Source of the DNA: Polaromonas sp.
GTDB lineage: Bacteria; Pseudomonadota; Gammaproteobacteria; Burkholderiales; Burkholderiaceae_C
NCBI GenBank assembly: GCA_013297865.1
Contig: JAAFIP010000003.1
Span: 1 to 64,000 of the forward strand
DNA: 64,000 nucleotides
Direction of reading: 5' to 3'
Shown: positions 25,155 through 34,017 of the stretch, piece after piece
How positions within the stretch are numbered: position 1 is the stretch's first letter
How the letters are laid out: every line of letters begins with the position of its first letter
The notes under the pieces: generated by a model
What the model was told of the DNA's origin: nothing
Databases searched by the model: none
Seen by the model: the letters and a program-made list of their open reading frames with translations, nothing else
Made by a program: the position numbers and the translations under genes

Positions 25155-25331
25155 GTTTCCGGCCGCGAAGGGCGCGAAAGTTACGCGAAAGACGCAAAAG
25201 GAATACAAAAGAAGAATTCAAAAATTAAAACAGCATCAAAAATTTCAAATCAAAACCAATCCAACTTTGTATTTTTTGGTATTTTTTTTCGCGTCTTTCG
25301 CGTAACTTTTGCGTCCTTTGCGGCCGGATGT
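25155..25331. repeat. E-family inverted repeat, copy 3 (pheS / pheT gap)
   Basis: The left arm (25159-25195) starts CCGGCCGCGAAGGGCGCG and the right arm (25291-25327) ends CTTTGCGGCCGG. Over 37 bases there are three differences, all of the kind that leave G-T pairs. This copy has CCGGCC/GGCCGG and GAAAGAC/GTCTTTC where other copies have CCGGAC/GTCCGG and GAAGGAC/GTCCTTC. It lies 19 nt after the pheS stop and about 40 nt before the pheT start. Confidence 0.9.
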
Positions 25332-25346
25332 CCTGTCTTCAACTAT

Positions 25347-26399
25347 TCATTGAAACTGCGACAAAAAGCGCACATCATTTTCAAAGAACAGCCGCAAATC
25401 GTTCACGCCATATCTCAGCATCGCCAAACGGTCGATGCCCGAGCCAAACGCAAAGCCAATGTATTTTTCGGGGTCCAGCCCCATGTTGCGCACCACACTG
25501 GGATGCACTTGGCCGGAGCCTGCTACCTCCAGCCAGCGGCCTGCGAGCGGGCCGGAGCTGAAGGCGATGTCGATTTCGGCACTCGGCTCAGTGAAGGGAA
25601 AGTAGCTTGGGCGAAAGCGCAGCGTGAGATCGTCGGTCTCAAAGAAGGCTTTGCAGAAATTGAGGAAAGTGACCTTGAGGTCTTTGAAGTTGACGTTCTC
25701 GCCAATCCACAAGCCTTCAAACTGGTGGAACATCGGTGAATGCGTTGCGTCACTGTCTACACGGTAGGTACGGCCCGGGGCGATCACGCGAATCTCGGGC
25801 ATGGTGCCGTTAGCAGCAGCCGCTGCGTGTTTTTTTGCATGTGCCACCGCATAACGCGTCTGCATGGGGCTGGTATGGGTACGCAGGCAGTATGGCAAGC
25901 CCTGCTCGTCGTTCATGTCGACATAGAAGGTGTCTTGCATCGAGCGCGCGGGGTGGTTGGGTGGGTTGTTCAGCGAAGTGAAGTTGAACCAGTCGTTCTC
26001 GATCTCGGGGCCATCGGCTACGTCAAAGCCCATGCTGTTGAAGATGGCCTCTACGCGCTCCCAGGCCAAAGCGATGGGGTGCAAACCGCCCTGCCCGCGC
26101 TGGCGGCCAGGCAGGCTGACATCCAGGGCCTCTGCTTTGAGCTGCTTTTCCAGCTCGGCATCTGCCAAGGCCTGGCGGCGCGCAGTCAAAGCAGCTTCCA
26201 CGGCCTGCTTGGTCACGTTGATGGCGGCGCCGCGTGTTTTTTTCTCGTCATTGCTCAGCGCGGCCATGCCCTTCATCAGCTCGGTCAGCTGGCCTGCCTT
26301 GCCGAGGAACAGGGCTTTGGCGTTCTCCAGGTCAGCAGGTGTGCTGGCTGCTGCAAAAGCGGCCTGGGCGCTGGATACGATGGAATCTAAATCGCTCAT
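25347..26399 (-). CDS. pheS: phenylalanine--tRNA ligase subunit alpha
   Basis: This is the catalytic alpha subunit. Class II motif 2 is seen in [20 protein letters not shown] with [12 protein letters not shown] after it, and motif 3 in [19 protein letters not shown]. The N-terminal coiled coil covers about residues 1-90. Its 350 residues are normal. The gene lies after rplT with a hairpin and a partial R repeat between, and its product pairs with the pheT product. I looked for a Phe-rich leader peptide upstream and found none. Confidence 0.97.
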   Translation of the reverse strand: MSDLDSIVSSAQAAFAAASTPADLENAKALFLGKAGQLTELMKGMAALSNDEKKTRGAAINVTKQAVEAALTARRQALADAELEKQLKAEALDVSLPGRQRGQGGLHPIALAWERVEAIFNSMGFDVADGPEIENDWFNFTSLNNPPNHPARSMQDTFYVDMNDEQGLPYCLRTHTSPMQTRYAVAHAKKHAAAAANGTMPEIRVIAPGRTYRVDSDATHSPMFHQFEGLWIGENVNFKDLKVTFLNFCKAFFETDDLTLRFRPSYFPFTEPSAEIDIAFSSGPLAGRWLEVAGSGQVHPSVVRNMGLDPEKYIGFAFGSGIDRLAMLRYGVNDLRLFFENDVRFLSQFQ

Positions 26400-26477
26400 A
26401 GGGCAGTGGGCAGTGGTGCAGCAGGCTCAGGAAACATGCTGCGGTAAAAAAACAAAAAATAACTGTTGGAAACGAGC

Positions 26478-26509
26478 AAGGGCTAGTGCTTTTTCAAGCG
26501 CTAGCCCTT
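26478..26509 (-). terminator. 14-bp hairpin between rplT and pheS
   Basis: AAGGGCTAGTGCTT pairs with AAGCGCTAGCCCTT (one G-T pair) around TTTC. On the minus strand no long T run follows directly, so it may weaken, process or partly terminate the transcript instead of fully stopping it. Confidence 0.5.
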
Positions 26510-26512
26510 TGT

Positions 26513-26543
26513 TTAATCGCGGGAGCAGCTATTTAAATAATAG
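26513..26543 (-). repeat. partial R-family repeat, copy 7, reverse orientation
   Basis: The plus strand reads AATCGCGGGAGCAGCTATTT, the reverse complement of the first third of the R consensus. The rest is missing or replaced by the hairpin next to it. It lies between rplT and pheS. Confidence 0.55.
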
Positions 26544-26559
26544 CGGCCCAGCCTGTGCA

Positions 26560-26919
26560 TCAAGCAGCCAGCTTAGCCTTGACCTGGTTCACAATGCTGG
26601 TAAACGCCGCCATATCGTGCACGGCCAGATCGGCCAGCACCTTGCGGTCGATGGCGATACCGGCTTTGCGGATACCGTTGGCAAACTGGCTGTAGGTCAT
26701 GCCGCAGGTGCGGGCTGCTGCGTTGATACGCGCAATCCACAGCTGGCGGAACACGCGCTTTTTGGCGCGGCGGTCACGGTAGGCATATTGGCCCGCCTTC
26801 ATCACCGCTTCTTTGGCGATGCGGAAGACGTTGCCACGGCGACCGCGGAAACCTTTAGCGAGGGCTAGAACTTTTTTGTGACGGGCTCGGGCCGTCACAC
26901 CACGTTTTACGCGAGGCAT
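26560..26919 (-). CDS. rplT: 50S ribosomal protein L20
   Basis: The 119-residue basic protein starts [20 protein letters not shown] and contains [19 protein letters not shown] and [20 protein letters not shown], all typical of L20, an early 23S rRNA-binding assembly protein. It follows rpmI after 24 nt. In some bacteria L20 represses its own operon through the leader; no such site was identified here. Confidence 0.98.
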   Translation of the reverse strand: MPRVKRGVTARARHKKVLALAKGFRGRRGNVFRIAKEAVMKAGQYAYRDRRAKKRVFRQLWIARINAAARTCGMTYSQFANGIRKAGIAIDRKVLADLAVHDMAAFTSIVNQVKAKLAA

Positions 26920-26943
26920 AGTATTTCTCCTTGTTCGTCTAGG

Positions 26944-27150
26944 TTAAGCCACGCCCATGCCGGGCAGCATCTGTGCCATGTGACCCATATTGGTCTCATG
27001 CACTGCAACTGCGCCACGCAGATGGCGTTTGTTCTTGGTGGTCTTCTTGGTCAGAATGTGACGCTTGAAGGCTTGGCCGCGCTTGACGCTGCCACCTGGA
27101 CGAACGCGAAAACGTTTTTTCGCGCTGCTCTTGGTCTTCATTTTGGGCAT
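26944..27150 (-). CDS. rpmI: 50S ribosomal protein L35
   Basis: The 68-residue protein starts [20 protein letters not shown] and ends with an extended tail. It is rich in Lys and Arg as expected of L35. It lies between infC and rplT in the standard order. A bidirectional-looking terminator and a TATAAT-like box lie upstream, so rpmI-rplT may have its own promoter in addition to read-through from infC. Confidence 0.97.
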   Translation of the reverse strand: MPKMKTKSSAKKRFRVRPGGSVKRGQAFKRHILTKKTTKNKRHLRGAVAVHETNMGHMAQMLPGMGVA

Positions 27151-27319
27151 TGTGATGCTCCTTTACTTTTATCTCGTGAGGTGTCTGCACATTCCGTACA
27201 GCCTTGTAGACCCCGAGCGTAAAGCAGTTGTTTGACTGAAAGCCTGCCCGAAAGCCTGCCCAGCAAAAACTGCGTTTGCTGCTATCCGGTGACCTGTACC
27301 GAATTGCGCAAAGCCTTTG

Positions 27320-27325
27320 ATTATA
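27320..27325 (-). promoter_or_regulatory. TATAAT-like -10 box upstream of rpmI
   Basis: On the minus strand the sequence GTTTATAATCAAAGG contains a perfect TATAAT about 170 nt before rpmI and downstream of the infC terminator-like hairpin. I see no good -35 match at 16-18 bp, so this is only a candidate promoter. Confidence 0.35.
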
Positions 27326-27382
27326 AACGACTTTTCCGGCTCTGGCGAGGGTTTTTGACATCGGCGGGCCAGCGGGACATGT

Positions 27383-27409
27383 AAAAAGGGCTCCGAAGAG
27401 CCCTTTTTT
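27383..27409 (-). terminator. intrinsic terminator between infC and rpmI
   Basis: AAAGGGCTC pairs with GAGCCCTTT around CGAA, and on either strand a run of T follows. On the minus strand it is 18 nt after the infC stop, so it would end or reduce transcription before rpmI-rplT. Confidence 0.7.
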
Positions 27410-27426
27410 GAGGAAAACCGCAGCGC

Positions 27427-28128
27427 TTATTCGGCGGCTGGCGCAGGCGCAGCTTCGGGGCTGGCGGGCTTGGCGGCCGCTTTATCCGTGGTTTTGTCCG
27501 TGGTTTTGTCTGCCACTTTGGCTTCTGCAGGCTTGCCACCAGGCTTTTTCTTGCCTGGCGCAATCATCATGACCATCTGCTTGCCTTCGAGTTTGGGCAT
27601 GCTTTCGACCAGAATGCTGTCGGCCAGCTCATCCTTCAGGCGCATCAACAGGGCCATGCCCAGCTCCTGGTGGGTGATTTCACGACCGCGGAAGCGCAAA
27701 GTGACCTTGACCTTGTCGCCGTCGTCCAGAAAGCGGCGGATATTGCGCAACTTGATGTTGTAGTCGCCATCGTCGGTGCCAGGGCGGAACTTGACTTCCT
27801 TGATCTCGATGACGGTTTGCTTGAGCTTGGCTTCGTGCTCGCGCTTTTGTTCCTGGTATTTGAACTTGCCGTAGTCCATGATGCGAACCACTGGCGGTGT
27901 GGCGGTGGCCACAATCTCAATCACATCCAGATCCACCTCAGCGGCGTTACGCAGGGCTTCTGCCAGACTCATCACCCCCAGGGCTTCGCCGTCGGGCCCC
28001 AGAACGCGCACTTCAGGTGCCATGATTTCACGGTTGAGTCGGTGTTTGCGCTCTTCGCGGTGGTAGCGGGAGGGGCGCGGTGGGCGCGGCGGGCGGGGTG
28101 CCAAAGGCCGAAATGGTGCGGTAGCGAT
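27427..28128 (-). CDS. infC: translation initiation factor IF-3, probable AUC start codon
   Basis: IF-3 is recognised by [40 protein letters not shown] and the C-terminal [20 protein letters not shown] block. No ATG or GTG lies at the right place. The frame opens at ATC (28128) as I-A-T-A-P-F-R, matching the usual IF-3 N-terminus I-A-T-x-F-R, with AAAAGGA eight bases upstream. A rare start codon is typical for infC because IF-3 discriminates against such starts and so controls its own synthesis. A Pro/Arg-rich insert ([11 protein letters not shown]) follows the start, and the C-terminal tail is rich in Ala, Pro, Lys and Thr. Length from ATC is about 233 residues, longer than E. coli IF-3 (180). 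Confidence 0.93.
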   Translation of the reverse strand: MATAPFRPLAPRPPRPPRPSRYHREERKHRLNREIMAPEVRVLGPDGEALGVMSLAEALRNAAEVDLDVIEIVATATPPVVRIMDYGKFKYQEQKREHEAKLKQTVIEIKEVKFRPGTDDGDYNIKLRNIRRFLDDGDKVKVTLRFRGREITHQELGMALLMRLKDELADSILVESMPKLEGKQMVMMIAPGKKKPGGKPAEAKVADKTTDKTTDKAAAKPASPEAAPAPAAE

Positions 28129-28155
28129 GGTTCAAATCCTTTTAAATCACTATTC

Positions 28156-28232
28156 AAGTATAGTTACTTTAGCTATAAAAATAATAGCTGGTCGCGCGAT
28201 ATTCTATTGGCCTGGAGGCCTAAAACCTGTCC
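28156..28232 (+). repeat. R-family repeat, copy 8 (thrS / infC gap)
   Basis: The copy reads AATAGCTGGTCGCGCGATAT then TCTATTGGCCTGGAGGCC, followed by TAAAAC. It fills much of the 129-nt gap between the thrS stop and the infC start, and could affect how much transcript reaches infC. Confidence 0.85.
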
Positions 28233-28257
28233 TAAAACTCTCCATGGAAAGTGATGG

Positions 28258-30165
28258 TCAGGCTTTAGAAGCAATGTCAGCAACGATTTTTGCAACAAAG
28301 TCGTCTACGGGCATTACGCCAAGGTCTACATTGCCCCGCGCGCGCACTGCAACACAGCCAGACGCCTTTTCCTTGTCACCGGTGACCAGAATGTAGGGCG
28401 GCTTTTGCATCGAATGCTCCCGTATTTTAAGGGTAATCTTCTCATTGCGTAAGTCAGTAGCCACTCTAAGCCCTTGATTTTTCAGCTTTTGTGCCACTTG
28501 CGCCACGTAATCGGCCTGCGCATCGGTAATGCCGCAGACCACTACCTGCGTGGGGGCCAGCCAGACCGGCAGAGCGCCTGCGTGCTGTTCGATCAAAATG
28601 CCGATAAAGCGCTCCAGGCTGCCCACAATCGCGCGGTGCAGCATGACCGGGCGCTGGCGGCTGCCGTCAGCAGCCACATATTCGGCATCCAGCCGCTCGG
28701 GCATGGAAAAGTCCACCTGCATGGTGCCGCACTGCCACTGGCGACCAATCGCGTCTTTCAGGGTGTATTCGATCTTGGGGCCATAAAACGCGCCGTCACC
28801 AGGCGCTATTTCGTACTGGCAGCCGCTACGCTTGAGCGATTCGATCAGCGCGGCCTCGGCCTTGTCCCAGCTCTCATCCGAGCCAATGCGTGCCTCGGGC
28901 CGCGTGGCCACCTTGTAGATGATGTTTTTGAAGCCAAAGTCGGTATACACCTTTTGCAACAGTGCGGTGTAGGCCACGCACTCGTCCAAAATCATATCTT
29001 CGGTGCAAAAGATGTGGCCGTCGTCCTGCGTAAAGCCACGCACGCGCATGATGCCGTGCAAACCGCCCGTAGGCTCGTTGCGGTGGCACTGGCCAAACTC
29101 GCCGTAGCGCAGCGGCAGGTCGCGGTAGCTTTTGATACCTTGCTTGAAGATGAGGATGTGGCCGGGGCAGTTCATCGGCTTCAAGGCATAGTCGCGTTTT
29201 TCACTCTCGGTGGTGAACATGTTGTCGCGGTACTTGTCCCAATGGCCGGTTTTCTCCCACAGAGCCTTGTCGATGATCTGCGGGCCCTTGACCTCCTGGT
29301 AGCCATTGTCTTGGTACACGCGGCGCATGTACTGCTCCACCTGCTGCCACACCGTCCAGCCTTTGGGGTGCCAGAACACGGTGCCGGGGGAATGCTCGTC
29401 AATGTGGAACAAATCCAGCTCGCGGCCCAGCTTGCGATGGTCGCGCTTCTCGGCCTCTTCCAGCATCGTCAAATGCTGCTGCAATTCTTCTTTAGTCGCC
29501 CAGGCCGTGCCATACACACGTTGCAGCATTTCGTTGCGGTGGTCGCCACGCCAGTAGGCACCGGCCAGCTTCATCAGCTTGAAGTGCTTGAGCTTGCCGG
29601 TGCTGGGCACGTGCGGGCCACGGCACAGGTCTTCAAAATTGCCTTCGCGGTACAGCGACACGTCTTCATTGGCAGGAATGCTGGCAATGATTTCGGCCTT
29701 GTAATGCTCACCCAGGCTTTTGAAATACGCCACCGCTTCGTCGCGCGGCAGCACGCGGCGCGTCACCGGCTCGTCTTTGCTGGCCAGCTCGGTCATTTTT
29801 TTCTCTATCGCCGCCAGGTCTTCGGGCGTGAACGGGCGCTTGTACGAAAAGTCGTAGAAAAAGCCATTTTCAATCACCGGGCCAATGGTGACCTGTGCGT
29901 CAGGGAACAGCTCTTTCACCGCATAGGCCAGCAAGTGCGCTGTGCTGTGGCGAATCACTTCCAGTCCATCGGCGTCTTTGGCCGTGATGATCGACAATTT
30001 GGCGTTGTCAGTGAGGGTGTAGCTGGTGTCAACGACTTTATCACCCACCTTGCCAGCCAAGGCGGCCTTGGCCAGGCCAGCGCCAATCGACAGGGCTACT
30101 TCAGCGACCGTGACCGGGCCAGGATAGTCACGTTGGGAGCCATCGGGGAGCGTAATTTGAACCAT
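28258..30165 (-). CDS. thrS: threonine--tRNA ligase
   Basis: This is a class II synthetase of 635 residues. It has the N-terminal TGS domain ([20 protein letters not shown]), the editing domain with [16 protein letters not shown] (HxxxH), the catalytic core with [19 protein letters not shown] and [11 protein letters not shown] (a conserved Cys in NCPGH), and the C-terminal anticodon domain. The start at 30165 is chosen since it gives the usual TGS beginning; the ATG at 30210 falls within the leader terminator region. A Thr-rich leader peptide and terminator hairpin lie just upstream, so the gene is probably controlled by attenuation in response to charged tRNA-Thr. Confidence 0.97.
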   Translation of the reverse strand: MVQITLPDGSQRDYPGPVTVAEVALSIGAGLAKAALAGKVGDKVVDTSYTLTDNAKLSIITAKDADGLEVIRHSTAHLLAYAVKELFPDAQVTIGPVIENGFFYDFSYKRPFTPEDLAAIEKKMTELASKDEPVTRRVLPRDEAVAYFKSLGEHYKAEIIASIPANEDVSLYREGNFEDLCRGPHVPSTGKLKHFKLMKLAGAYWRGDHRNEMLQRVYGTAWATKEELQQHLTMLEEAEKRDHRKLGRELDLFHIDEHSPGTVFWHPKGWTVWQQVEQYMRRVYQDNGYQEVKGPQIIDKALWEKTGHWDKYRDNMFTTESEKRDYALKPMNCPGHILIFKQGIKSYRDLPLRYGEFGQCHRNEPTGGLHGIMRVRGFTQDDGHIFCTEDMILDECVAYTALLQKVYTDFGFKNIIYKVATRPEARIGSDESWDKAEAALIESLKRSGCQYEIAPGDGAFYGPKIEYTLKDAIGRQWQCGTMQVDFSMPERLDAEYVAADGSRQRPVMLHRAIVGSLERFIGILIEQHAGALPVWLAPTQVVVCGITDAQADYVAQVAQKLKNQGLRVATDLRNEKITLKIREHSMQKPPYILVTGDKEKASGCVAVRARGNVDLGVMPVDDFVAKIVADIASKA

Positions 30166-30197
30166 GGTGTGTCTGTAAATAAAGGTGTTTCGCAATG

Positions 30198-30223
30198 AAA
30201 AACGCGGCATGGAAGCCGCGTTT
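30198..30223 (-). terminator. attenuator-type terminator in the thrS leader
   Basis: On the minus strand AAACGCGGC pairs with GCCGCGTTT around a six-base loop, followed directly by a T run. It lies between the Thr-rich leader peptide and the thrS start. An ACGCGT near the end of the leader peptide gene could pair with the hairpin arm and form an antiterminator; this is inference. Confidence 0.75.
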
Positions 30224-30252
30224 GCTCTGAAAGTCGTAGCTGCTTGCGCAAT

Positions 30253-30312
30253 CTACACGCGTACTCCTGCCATCGGGGGCATGAAAAGTGTCGTTGTAGT
30301 TCGCGGTGTCAT
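30253..30312 (-). CDS. thrS leader peptide (Thr-rich)
   Basis: A 19-codon frame reads MTPRTTTTLFMPPMAGVRV and ends in TAG. Five of the first eight residues are Thr, using the codons ACA, ACT, ACA, ACG and ACA. It is followed 30 nt later by a terminator hairpin with a T run and then by thrS. This is the layout of a ribosome-mediated attenuator: slow translation of the Thr codons when charged tRNA-Thr is scarce would favour read-through. The ribosome binding site is not strong, which is the main doubt. Position, composition and hairpin together make chance unlikely. Confidence 0.75.
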   Translation of the reverse strand: MTPRTTTTLFMPPMAGVRV

Positions 30313-30408
30313 AACCAGCACTGCCTTTCTCGCTCTTACGGGAATGTGTAGATAGCTTTATTTTACCTTGAGTCGCGCGGCCTTCCAAGCCAGGCCCTCA
30401 GATACGGC

Positions 30409-31374
30409 TCAATGCCACACCTGCCGCGCCACCCGCACCATATTGTCCCCCATCACCAGTGACACGTCGGCATCCGACATGCCCACTTTGGCCAGCGCCT
30501 CGGGCAGCAGGTGCCAGGTTTCCATCGGCGTGTATTCCATGCGCGCAATGGTGCGGTTGTAGCCCGCCTCGCGCGGCCACCAGTACACAGGGTCGTAGTT
30601 GCCAGGCGGGTTGTCATTGAGCTCGGGCTGCCGGAAGCTAATGTCCAGACCGATGCCCACATGCTGCACGCCCACCAGGTCGGCCACATAGGCCGCATGG
30701 CGCGCCATATCAGTAGCGTTGGGGTTGGCGCTGCCCAGAAAAGCCGACACCCCCGAGATGCACACCACACCGCCCGTGGCGGCGCTGGCCTTGATCTGCT
30801 CGTCGGTCACATTGCGGCCATGCTCGACCAATGCCAGAGGATTGGAGTGGCTGAAGATCACGGGTTTGCTGGACGCGGCCATGATGTCCAGGCTGCAGCG
30901 GCGGCCGGTGTGCGAGCAGTCCATCAGCAGCCCTGCCTCGTTGACCGCCTGCACCATGCGTTTGCCCAGTGGCGTGAGGCCACGCGTCGCGTCGTGGCAG
31001 CCATCGGCCACGGAGTTGTTGCGGTTGTAGGCGAAGTGGATCTGGCGCACCCCCAAGTCTCTGTACAGGGCTACCATCTCGGGCTGCTCCATCAGCGGCA
31101 TCGCGCCTTCCAGGTCAAAGCCAATGGCAATGGCGCCTTTGGCCTTGGCTGCTTCGATATCTGCCACACTGCCTGCCAGCACAAACTTGTCGGGCTGGGC
31201 CGCAATCTTGCTGCGAAAAGCCCCCAGGACCGACATCACCTGCGGCACAGGGTTCATGTCCATGCCAACGTTGATGGACACATAGTGCACACCCATTTTG
31301 CGGAAATTGTCGATCGGTGTGAAGTCTGCGTCAGGGTGCAGGGGCAGACAGGCATGGGATTCCCAATGGATCAT
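30409..31374 (-). CDS. M19 family membrane dipeptidase-like peptidase
   Basis: The 321-residue protein matches the renal-dipeptidase (M19) family, zinc enzymes that cleave dipeptides. Family segments are GFDLEGAMPL (metal-bridging Glu), MDCSHTGRR and VIFSHSNPLA (zinc His residues), and VGIGLDISF near the C-terminus. The N-terminal metal motif usually reads HxD; here the matching place reads ESHACLPL, so the Asp is missing, as seems usual for this subgroup. No signal peptide is visible, so it probably acts in the cytoplasm. It is the last gene after a five-gene dipeptide ABC transporter and would hydrolyse imported dipeptides. Confidence 0.85.
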   Translation of the reverse strand: MIHWESHACLPLHPDADFTPIDNFRKMGVHYVSINVGMDMNPVPQVMSVLGAFRSKIAAQPDKFVLAGSVADIEAAKAKGAIAIGFDLEGAMPLMEQPEMVALYRDLGVRQIHFAYNRNNSVADGCHDATRGLTPLGKRMVQAVNEAGLLMDCSHTGRRCSLDIMAASSKPVIFSHSNPLALVEHGRNVTDEQIKASAATGGVVCISGVSAFLGSANPNATDMARHAAYVADLVGVQHVGIGLDISFRQPELNDNPPGNYDPVYWWPREAGYNRTIARMEYTPMETWHLLPEALAKVGMSDADVSLVMGDNMVRVARQVWH

Positions 31375-31443
31375 GGTAGGGCCTTGGTATGGACTGGATT
31401 GGAAATTACACCACGTCAGCAGCGCCGTTGCAGCACTCGATGC

Positions 31444-32220
31444 TTAAGCCGCACGCTTGAAGCCCTCGGAGGCCTGCATCAGGCTCATGGTGTAAGGATC
31501 GGTGACTTTGTGTGTGGCCAGGTCACCAGAGGACAGCATTTCCACGGTTTTGCCGCGCTGCATCACCATCAGCCGCTCGCACAGATGGGTGACCACCGCC
31601 AGATCGTGGCTCACCATGATGAAGGTCAGGCCCCGGCGGTGGCGCAGCTCTTCCAGCAGATTGAGCACCTCGGCTTGCACGGATGCATCCAGCGCTGAGG
31701 TGGGCTCGTCCAGCAGCAATATCTGTGGCTCCAGAATCAACGCACGCGCAATCGCAATGCGCTGGCGCTGGCCCCCCGAGAGCTGGTGCGGATAGCGAAA
31801 ACGAAATCCGTTGCCCAGCCCCACTTCGTCCAGCGCTTTTTCGATACGCATTTCTGCATTAGCCATGCCGTGGATAGCCAGTGGCTCGGCCAGAATGCGG
31901 TCCACCGTCTGGCGCGGATGCAGCGAACCATAGGGATCCTGAAACACCATCTGCACCTGCCGGCGAAAAGCCTTGCTGCCAGGCACGGCCTGCACTGCGG
32001 TGTCGCCCTGCACTGCCCTAAGCTGCACGGTGCCTGACTGCCTGGGCGCGAGCCCACAGATGGCGCGCAGCACGGTGGATTTGCCTGAGCCTGATTCACC
32101 CACGATACCAAAGCTCTCCCCGGGCTGTACGGTGAAGCTGGTGTCAGCCACCGCCACAAAGCCATCATAGACCACACGCAGTTGATCCACAGCCAGGCCT
32201 ACCGAGGTGTTGCCAGCCAT
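31444..32220 (-). CDS. dipeptide/oligopeptide ABC transporter ATP-binding protein (second ATPase)
   Basis: The 258-residue protein has Walker [10 protein letters not shown] at about residues 41-49, the signature [15 protein letters not shown], and Walker [17 protein letters not shown]. It resembles DppF/OppF but lacks the long C-terminal extension often seen there. The start at 32220 overlaps the stop of the first ATPase gene by one base (TGATG). It powers the transporter together with its neighbour. Confidence 0.92.
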   Translation of the reverse strand: MAGNTSVGLAVDQLRVVYDGFVAVADTSFTVQPGESFGIVGESGSGKSTVLRAICGLAPRQSGTVQLRAVQGDTAVQAVPGSKAFRRQVQMVFQDPYGSLHPRQTVDRILAEPLAIHGMANAEMRIEKALDEVGLGNGFRFRYPHQLSGGQRQRIAIARALILEPQILLLDEPTSALDASVQAEVLNLLEELRHRRGLTFIMVSHDLAVVTHLCERLMVMQRGKTVEMLSSGDLATHKVTDPYTMSLMQASEGFKRAA

Positions 32221-33080
32221 CACAGCGCCCACTCGGGCTGGCGGTCCAGCGTGGCCAGCGGATGCACGGGCTTGCCCAACTGCGGCAGACAGGCCATCAG
32301 GCCGCGCGTGTATGGATGCTGTGCGTTGGCCAAGCCCCCGGCAGGCAGCTCTTCGACCACCTTGCCTGCATACATCACCAAAATGCGGTCACAAAACGAA
32401 GACACCAGCCGCAGATCGTGCGAGACAAATATCAGGCCCATACCGCGCCCGGTCACCAGCTTGTCCATGATGGACAGCACCTGCAGTTGTACCGTCACAT
32501 CCAGCGCAGACGTGGGCTCGTCAGCAATCAGCAGGTCAGGCTCGGCAATCAGCATCATCGCAATCATGGCGCGCTGGCCCATGCCACCCGATACTTCGTG
32601 CGGATACAGCCGGTAGACGCGCTCAGGGTCGTCAATGCTGACTGATTCCAAAGCCGCCAGCGCCCTCTTCCTGGCTTCGGCGCTGGACATCCGGGTGTGC
32701 GCCAACAGGGTCTCCTCAATCTGTTTGCCGATAGTCATCACCGGGTTGAGCGAATACTTGGGGTCTTGCAGCACCATCGCGATGCGCCCGCCACGCAGCG
32801 CGCGCCGCTGCTGTGGTGGGCAGTTCAGCAGATCAATACCGTCGAAGGCCAGGCGCTTGGCACTAATGCGCCCTTCGGGTGCGGTCAGCCCCAAAATTGC
32901 CCGCCCGGTCTGGGATTTGCCTGAACCCGACTCGCCCACAATCCCCAGACGTTCACGGCCCAGGCTGAACGACACGCCACGCACCACTTCGGTCATGCCG
33001 CCATCCCGCGAGGGATAGGCCACGCGCAGATCGTCCACCACCAGCAGTGGCTGTGCAGATGCGTGGTGCTCAGCTGTCAT
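32220..33080 (-). CDS. dipeptide/oligopeptide ABC transporter ATP-binding protein (first ATPase)
   Basis: The 286-residue protein has Walker [10 protein letters not shown], the signature [15 protein letters not shown], and Walker [17 protein letters not shown], and resembles DppD/OppD. The signature reads VSGGMGQR, a usual variant in this family. The C-terminus [15 protein letters not shown] is the oligopeptide-transporter tail. The start at 33080 is chosen because the upstream extension does not fit the family. Confidence 0.92.
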   Translation of the reverse strand: MTAEHHASAQPLLVVDDLRVAYPSRDGGMTEVVRGVSFSLGRERLGIVGESGSGKSQTGRAILGLTAPEGRISAKRLAFDGIDLLNCPPQQRRALRGGRIAMVLQDPKYSLNPVMTIGKQIEETLLAHTRMSSAEARKRALAALESVSIDDPERVYRLYPHEVSGGMGQRAMIAMMLIAEPDLLIADEPTSALDVTVQLQVLSIMDKLVTGRGMGLIFVSHDLRLVSSFCDRILVMYAGKVVEELPAGGLANAQHPYTRGLMACLPQLGKPVHPLATLDRQPEWAL

Positions 33081-33090
33081 TGGGCACTCT

Positions 33091-34017
33091 TCATTTGGCG
33101 GTTTTGGGGTCCAGCGCATCGCGCAGCCCGTCACCCAGCAGGTTAAAAGCCAGACTGACGATAAAAATCGCCGCACCAGGAGCCGCCGCCACCCACCACT
33201 GGTCCAGCACATAGGCGCGGCCATTGGCAATCAGTGCTCCCCATTCTGGCATCGGAGGCTGCGCCCCCAGACCCAAGAAGCCCAGCCCTGCTGCGGTCAA
33301 GATGATGCCCGCCATGTCCAGTGTGACCCGCACAATCACCGACGATACGCACAGCGGCATGATGTGGCGCAGCACAATGCGCCAGGGCGATGCGCCCAGC
33401 AGCTGCACGGCTGCGATGTAGTCTGTCTGGCGAATCGTCAGCGTCTCTGCGCGTGCGATGCGCGCATACGGCGGCCAGGAGGTAATGGCGATGGCGATCA
33501 CGGCGTTGGTAATGCCGGGGCCTAAAGCCGCCACAAAAGCCAGCGCCAGAATCAGGCGCGGAAAAGCCAGAAAAATATCGGTGATGCGCATCAGCGCGGC
33601 ATCCAGCCAGCCGCCCGCATACCCCGCCACGGTGCCCACCAACAGGCCAATGGGTGCAGCCAAAACAGCCACCAGCACTACGACAAACAGCGTAATGCGT
33701 GAGCCGTGGATGATGCGCGACAGAATGTCGCGGCCTTGGTCATCGGTACCAAACCAGTGCGTGCTGGACGGCGGCAACAGGCGCGTGGTGGTCAGGTCGC
33801 CCACGTAAGGTGAGTATGGTGCCAGCACATTGGCAAATATCGCCACCAGCACCAGCACCAGCACAATCGCCAGGCCCGCCATGGCCAGCCGGTTGCGCGC
33901 AAAACTGCGCCAAGCACTGTAGGCGCGCCCCAGCGAGGCCTGCCTGCGCGAGCCAGGCCGGTCAGACATCAACCAGTCGTGCACAGACTCTTTGGGAGGT
34001 GCTGCCAGCTTGTTCAT
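33091..34017 (-). CDS. dipeptide ABC transporter permease (DppC-like)
   Basis: This is a 308-residue inner-membrane protein with about six hydrophobic segments and an N-terminal cytoplasmic tail. The GTDDQGRDILSRIIHGSRITL motif of DppC-type permeases and the EAA loop (YIAAVQLLGASPWRIVLRHIMP) that contacts the ATPases are present. Its start overlaps the stop of the DppB-like gene (ATGA). Confidence 0.92.
   Translation of the reverse strand: MNKLAAPPKESVHDWLMSDRPGSRRQASLGRAYSAWRSFARNRLAMAGLAIVLVLVLVAIFANVLAPYSPYVGDLTTTRLLPPSSTHWFGTDDQGRDILSRIIHGSRITLFVVVLVAVLAAPIGLLVGTVAGYAGGWLDAALMRITDIFLAFPRLILALAFVAALGPGITNAVIAIAITSWPPYARIARAETLTIRQTDYIAAVQLLGASPWRIVLRHIMPLCVSSVIVRVTLDMAGIILTAAGLGFLGLGAQPPMPEWGALIANGRAYVLDQWWVAAAPGAAIFIVSLAFNLLGDGLRDALDPKTAK

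Noticed and set aside
26400-26559. Phe leader peptide before pheS
   Set aside because: No frame with several Phe codons was found; the hairpin there is explained as an rplT-pheS structure.
28474-30198. 574-codon open frame opposite thrS
   Set aside because: It is the antisense of a clearly conserved gene and has no family features.
30233-30250. Further R repeat copy in the thrS leader
   Set aside because: GTAGCTGCTTGCGCAAT resembles the first part of R, but the rest does not match and the leader structure explains it better.
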